Below, one piece after another: positions 61,778 to 64,000 of a stretch of DNA of 64,000 nt (position 1 is the stretch's first letter; every line of letters starts with the position of its first letter). The notes below the pieces were generated by a model. The model was not told the DNA's origin, ran no database searches, and saw nothing but the letters and a program-made list of their open reading frames with translations. The DNA lies in the NCBI RefSeq assembly GCF_002257705.1, contig NZ_LSLK01000061.1, positions 1-64,000 of the forward strand, in the 5' to 3' direction. The DNA is from Sporomusa silvacetica DSM 10669. Its GTDB lineage: Bacteria > Bacillota > Negativicutes > Sporomusales > Sporomusaceae. A program made the translations under genes and the position numbers.

Positions 61778-63001
61778 TCAATAATTATCAATAACAACGG
61801 CTAACACTTCTTGACCAACAATAAGCGGACCACTCCCTGCAGGCACATCAATCAATATATTGCAGTCAACCATGGATTTTAAAACCCCATTACTTTGCTT
61901 ACCTGTAAGTTTTGCATAATTAATTCCATTAATATTATCCAACCTACCCCTTAAAAATCTTCGTTGTCCACTCGATTTATTAAAGTCATCTGCCAAAGTT
62001 GCCGTAATCCTGGGCGGTAATTCTTGAAAAAAACCCATCATCCTTTTGATTATGGGGCCAACGATCAAGTCAAAGGTTATAAAGGCAGCGGCAGGATTGC
62101 CAGAAAGGCCAATCACCAGTTTGTTTTTGTACTTGGCAGCGATTGCCGGTGAACCTGGCTTCATATCAATTTTCCAGAAAATAGTTTCGGCACCTATATG
62201 GTCAAGGGCGGTGGGTACAATATCGTAATCACCTACTGAAACGCCCCCAGTAGTAATGACCAAGTCTGTATCTTCAAGAGCTTTAGATATGCGCTCTACA
62301 ATTGCGTCCTTTTCATCAGGAACAATCCCCATTGATACCGCTTCAGCTCCTAGTTTGGAACAATACGCGCTTAGGCTGTAAAAATTGGAATTATAGATCT
62401 TTCCTGATCTTAAGTCATCAGACGGATCTATCAATTCGTCCCCGGTACTAATAATACCTATTTTTAGCTTGCTAAATAACGGTACTAAATCTACGCCAAC
62501 AGCCGCCAGCAGTCCCACCAGGGGCGGATTCAACAATGTACCTTTTTTAGCAACAATCTCTCCCTGGCCCACATCTTCACCAGCGCAAATGATATTACTT
62601 CCAGATTTGAGGGGATAGAAAAGTTCAAGCTTGTTACCTTTTCTATTTACATCCTCAAATTTAATAACTACATCAGCACCGTTTGGTATCGGAGCTCCAG
62701 TTAATACCTTGATCGCTGTGCCGGAAGTCACTTGTTTAAGGGATGTATAACCTGCCCGCACTTCTTCAATAACGTCTAGTATTACAGGGTGAGACGAACT
62801 AACTTCTATAGTATCATTCGCCTGCAACGCATATCCGTCCAAAGGCGATTTATCAAATGGCGGTAAGTTAATATCTGACCATATGTCCTGACTTAATACC
62901 CTACCGACAGCCCGGGTTAATGGCACCAGACATTCTTTGGCCGGCTCAACTAAATCCAGCAACAATGTCTGGGCTTCTTCCAATGAAATACCTGTCTTCA
63001 C
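61778..63001 (-). CDS. moeA: Molybdopterin molybdenumtransferase
   Basis: Inserts molybdate into adenylylated molybdopterin to give Mo cofactor. The GTG at 63001 has GGAGGTAG upstream; a longer frame to 63097 overlaps the upstream gene. 407 residues. MoeA domains are seen: SLEEAQTLLLDLV N-terminal helix, SPLDGYAL, GTAIKVLTGAPIPNGAD, ITTGGVSVGDYD (the MPT-binding loop) and IGLSGNPAAAFITF. It lies 22 bp after the MoeA/MoaB-like gene. Confidence 0.95.
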   Translation of the reverse strand: MKTGISLEEAQTLLLDLVEPAKECLVPLTRAVGRVLSQDIWSDINLPPFDKSPLDGYALQANDTIEVSSSHPVILDVIEEVRAGYTSLKQVTSGTAIKVLTGAPIPNGADVVIKFEDVNRKGNKLELFYPLKSGSNIICAGEDVGQGEIVAKKGTLLNPPLVGLLAAVGVDLVPLFSKLKIGIISTGDELIDPSDDLRSGKIYNSNFYSLSAYCSKLGAEAVSMGIVPDEKDAIVERISKALEDTDLVITTGGVSVGDYDIVPTALDHIGAETIFWKIDMKPGSPAIAAKYKNKLVIGLSGNPAAAFITFDLIVGPIIKRMMGFFQELPPRITATLADDFNKSSGQRRFLRGRLDNINGINYAKLTGKQSNGVLKSMVDCNILIDVPAGSGPLIVGQEVLAVVIDNY

Positions 63002-63023
63002 GTTTCTACCTCCTGCCGTATTT

Positions 63024-64000
63024 TCACGCACCGGTCCCAAAAGAGCAAGCTGGATACTGACAAACCTTACACTCAAGACATAAGCCGCCCATTCCAAGTT
63101 TCACAATCATAGGTCTTGTGATAGTTTGGCCAGACAAAATCAACGGCAAGACAAGATCAAAAACAGTTGTTTTATGATACATTACACAGCCTGGCAATCC
63201 CAAAATCGGTACGTCTCCTAAATACGCCACCATTAGCATAGCTCCCGGCAATACAGGCGCACCATAGGTTACAATTTTAGCACCTGCTTTTCGAATCCCA
63301 CTTGGGGTGACATCATCAGGGTCAACTGACATACCGCCAGTTGTCAATATAAGTTCAGCACCCTCAGCGATCAAAGTACTCACAGCTTGAGCTATTTTTT
63401 CTTCATCATCGGAAACAAGGATTTGCTCAAATACATGACAGCCAAATCCTTCAACTTTTGCTTTTATAACCGGCCCAAACTTATCTCGAATACGTCCATG
63501 GTAAACCTCACTGCCTGTCGTTATAATGCCTACTTTATACGAGTGGAACGGTTTAACAGAAATAACCTCGTTTTGCTGAGTAATTTCTTCCACTATTTCT
63601 ATTCTGGTTTCATCAACCAGTAAGGGGATAACCCGTACACCGGCAACCTTATCTCCTTTTTTTACAGGCCTGTTGTTATTTCTGGTTGCAACAATGATCT
63701 CTTCAATCATATTAATTCGAGTCATCAGCTCTTCATTGATACCAAGCATTCCATCCTTTTCTGCTATAAGATTAACTTTGCCTTCAGCTGGTCCGGTCAT
63801 GCTAATGCCTTGCCCTTTTACTGCGCGTGCAAGACGCAAGCCCGCATCATTTTCATGCAGAAACCCTTCTTTAAGTTCCCATACATAGAGATGTTCTTTT
63901 CCCAGCTTCAAAAGTTTCGGTATATCTTCTTCAATAATGATGTGCCCTTTTTTAAATGCTTGTCCTTTAAATTCGCCAGGCACTATTTTGGTAATATCAT
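63024..64000 (-). CDS. MoeA/MoaB-like molybdopterin-binding protein (5' end beyond window)
   Basis: The frame stays open to the right edge, so the true start lies outside the window; at least 325 residues are visible. An N-terminal part (DITKIVPGEF, KKGHIIIEEDIPKLLKLGKEHLYVWE) precedes a MoaB/MogA-type molybdopterin-binding fold with VGIITTGSEVYHGRI and ILTTGGMSVDPDDVT. The C-terminus ends in a cysteine-rich CLECKVCQYPACSFG, a possible Fe-S or metal site. It resembles the MoeA-related proteins found beside moeA in anaerobes. Function beyond pterin binding is uncertain. Confidence 0.85.
   Translation of the reverse strand, partial: DITKIVPGEFKGQAFKKGHIIIEEDIPKLLKLGKEHLYVWELKEGFLHENDAGLRLARAVKGQGISMTGPAEGKVNLIAEKDGMLGINEELMTRINMIEEIIVATRNNNRPVKKGDKVAGVRVIPLLVDETRIEIVEEITQQNEVISVKPFHSYKVGIITTGSEVYHGRIRDKFGPVIKAKVEGFGCHVFEQILVSDDEEKIAQAVSTLIAEGAELILTTGGMSVDPDDVTPSGIRKAGAKIVTYGAPVLPGAMLMVAYLGDVPILGLPGCVMYHKTTVFDLVLPLILSGQTITRPMIVKLGMGGLCLECKVCQYPACSFGTGA

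Overview
The window looks like a chromosomal segment of a diazotrophic diderm Firmicute, most likely a Negativicute of the Sporomusa/Pelosinus kind. Three things point there. The nif cluster has the clostridial layout: nifH, two nifI PII genes, nifD with an extra internal segment, then nifK, nifE, nifN and nifB, with nifV split in two. The gene style and the 16S start fit Firmicutes. Outer-membrane functions are also present: a TpsA/TpsB secretion pair, a Skp/OmpH-like chaperone, an RND pump with a lipoprotein adaptor, and a periplasmic L,D-transpeptidase. The genus is inference.

Layout. Positions 1-655 hold the 5' end of a 16S rRNA gene (minus strand) with two sigma-A promoters. From 0.65 to 6.7 kb are an L,D-transpeptidase, a pantothenate operon (DUF2520 dehydrogenase, panB, panC, panD) behind a leader with an intrinsic terminator, a LUD-domain protein and an unknown gene. 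From 6.9 to 20.7 kb is nitrogen fixation. The minus strand reads nifB2, nifH, nifI1, nifI2, nifD, nifK, nifE, nifN, nifB1, an AnfO-like gene, nifV-omega and nifV-alpha. Two small plus-strand genes converge on its end. The same promoter-plus-double-terminator leader stands in front of both nifB2 and nifH.

From 20.7 to 28.3 kb are housekeeping and small genes: tcdA, a KDPG aldolase/KDG kinase/LacI operon with a tandem operator, a guanylate-kinase-like gene, DUF1653, ribU and several unrecognised small proteins. From 28.4 to 33.5 kb is a TetR-adaptor-RND efflux operon. From 33.5 to 38 kb are a membrane-anchored Pro/Ala/Thr-rich protein, a PAS histidine kinase and a CheR-PAS signalling protein.

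From 38.5 to 59.9 kb the DNA is accessory in character. A cassette (XRE-methyltransferase, SGNH hydrolase, Gfo/Idh/MocA oxidoreductase, 37-aa basic protein) is present intact at 38.7-42.3 kb and as a decayed direct repeat at 58.0-59.9 kb. Between the two copies lie a two-partner secretion locus with a 2667-residue TpsA, a LuxR-type two-component system with a receiver-like partner, and an IS110-family element. From 60.5 to 61.5 kb are IS110 debris, and the window ends in two molybdopterin-type genes (moeA and a MoeA/MoaB-like gene cut by the edge).

A structured non-coding repeat of about 85-165 bp occurs three times (8.14, 25.75 and 38.25 kb). One copy sits between the two nifV halves and supplies the stop codon of nifV-omega. 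Together with the duplicated nif leaders and the direct repeat around the secretion locus, these are the least explained parts of the window.
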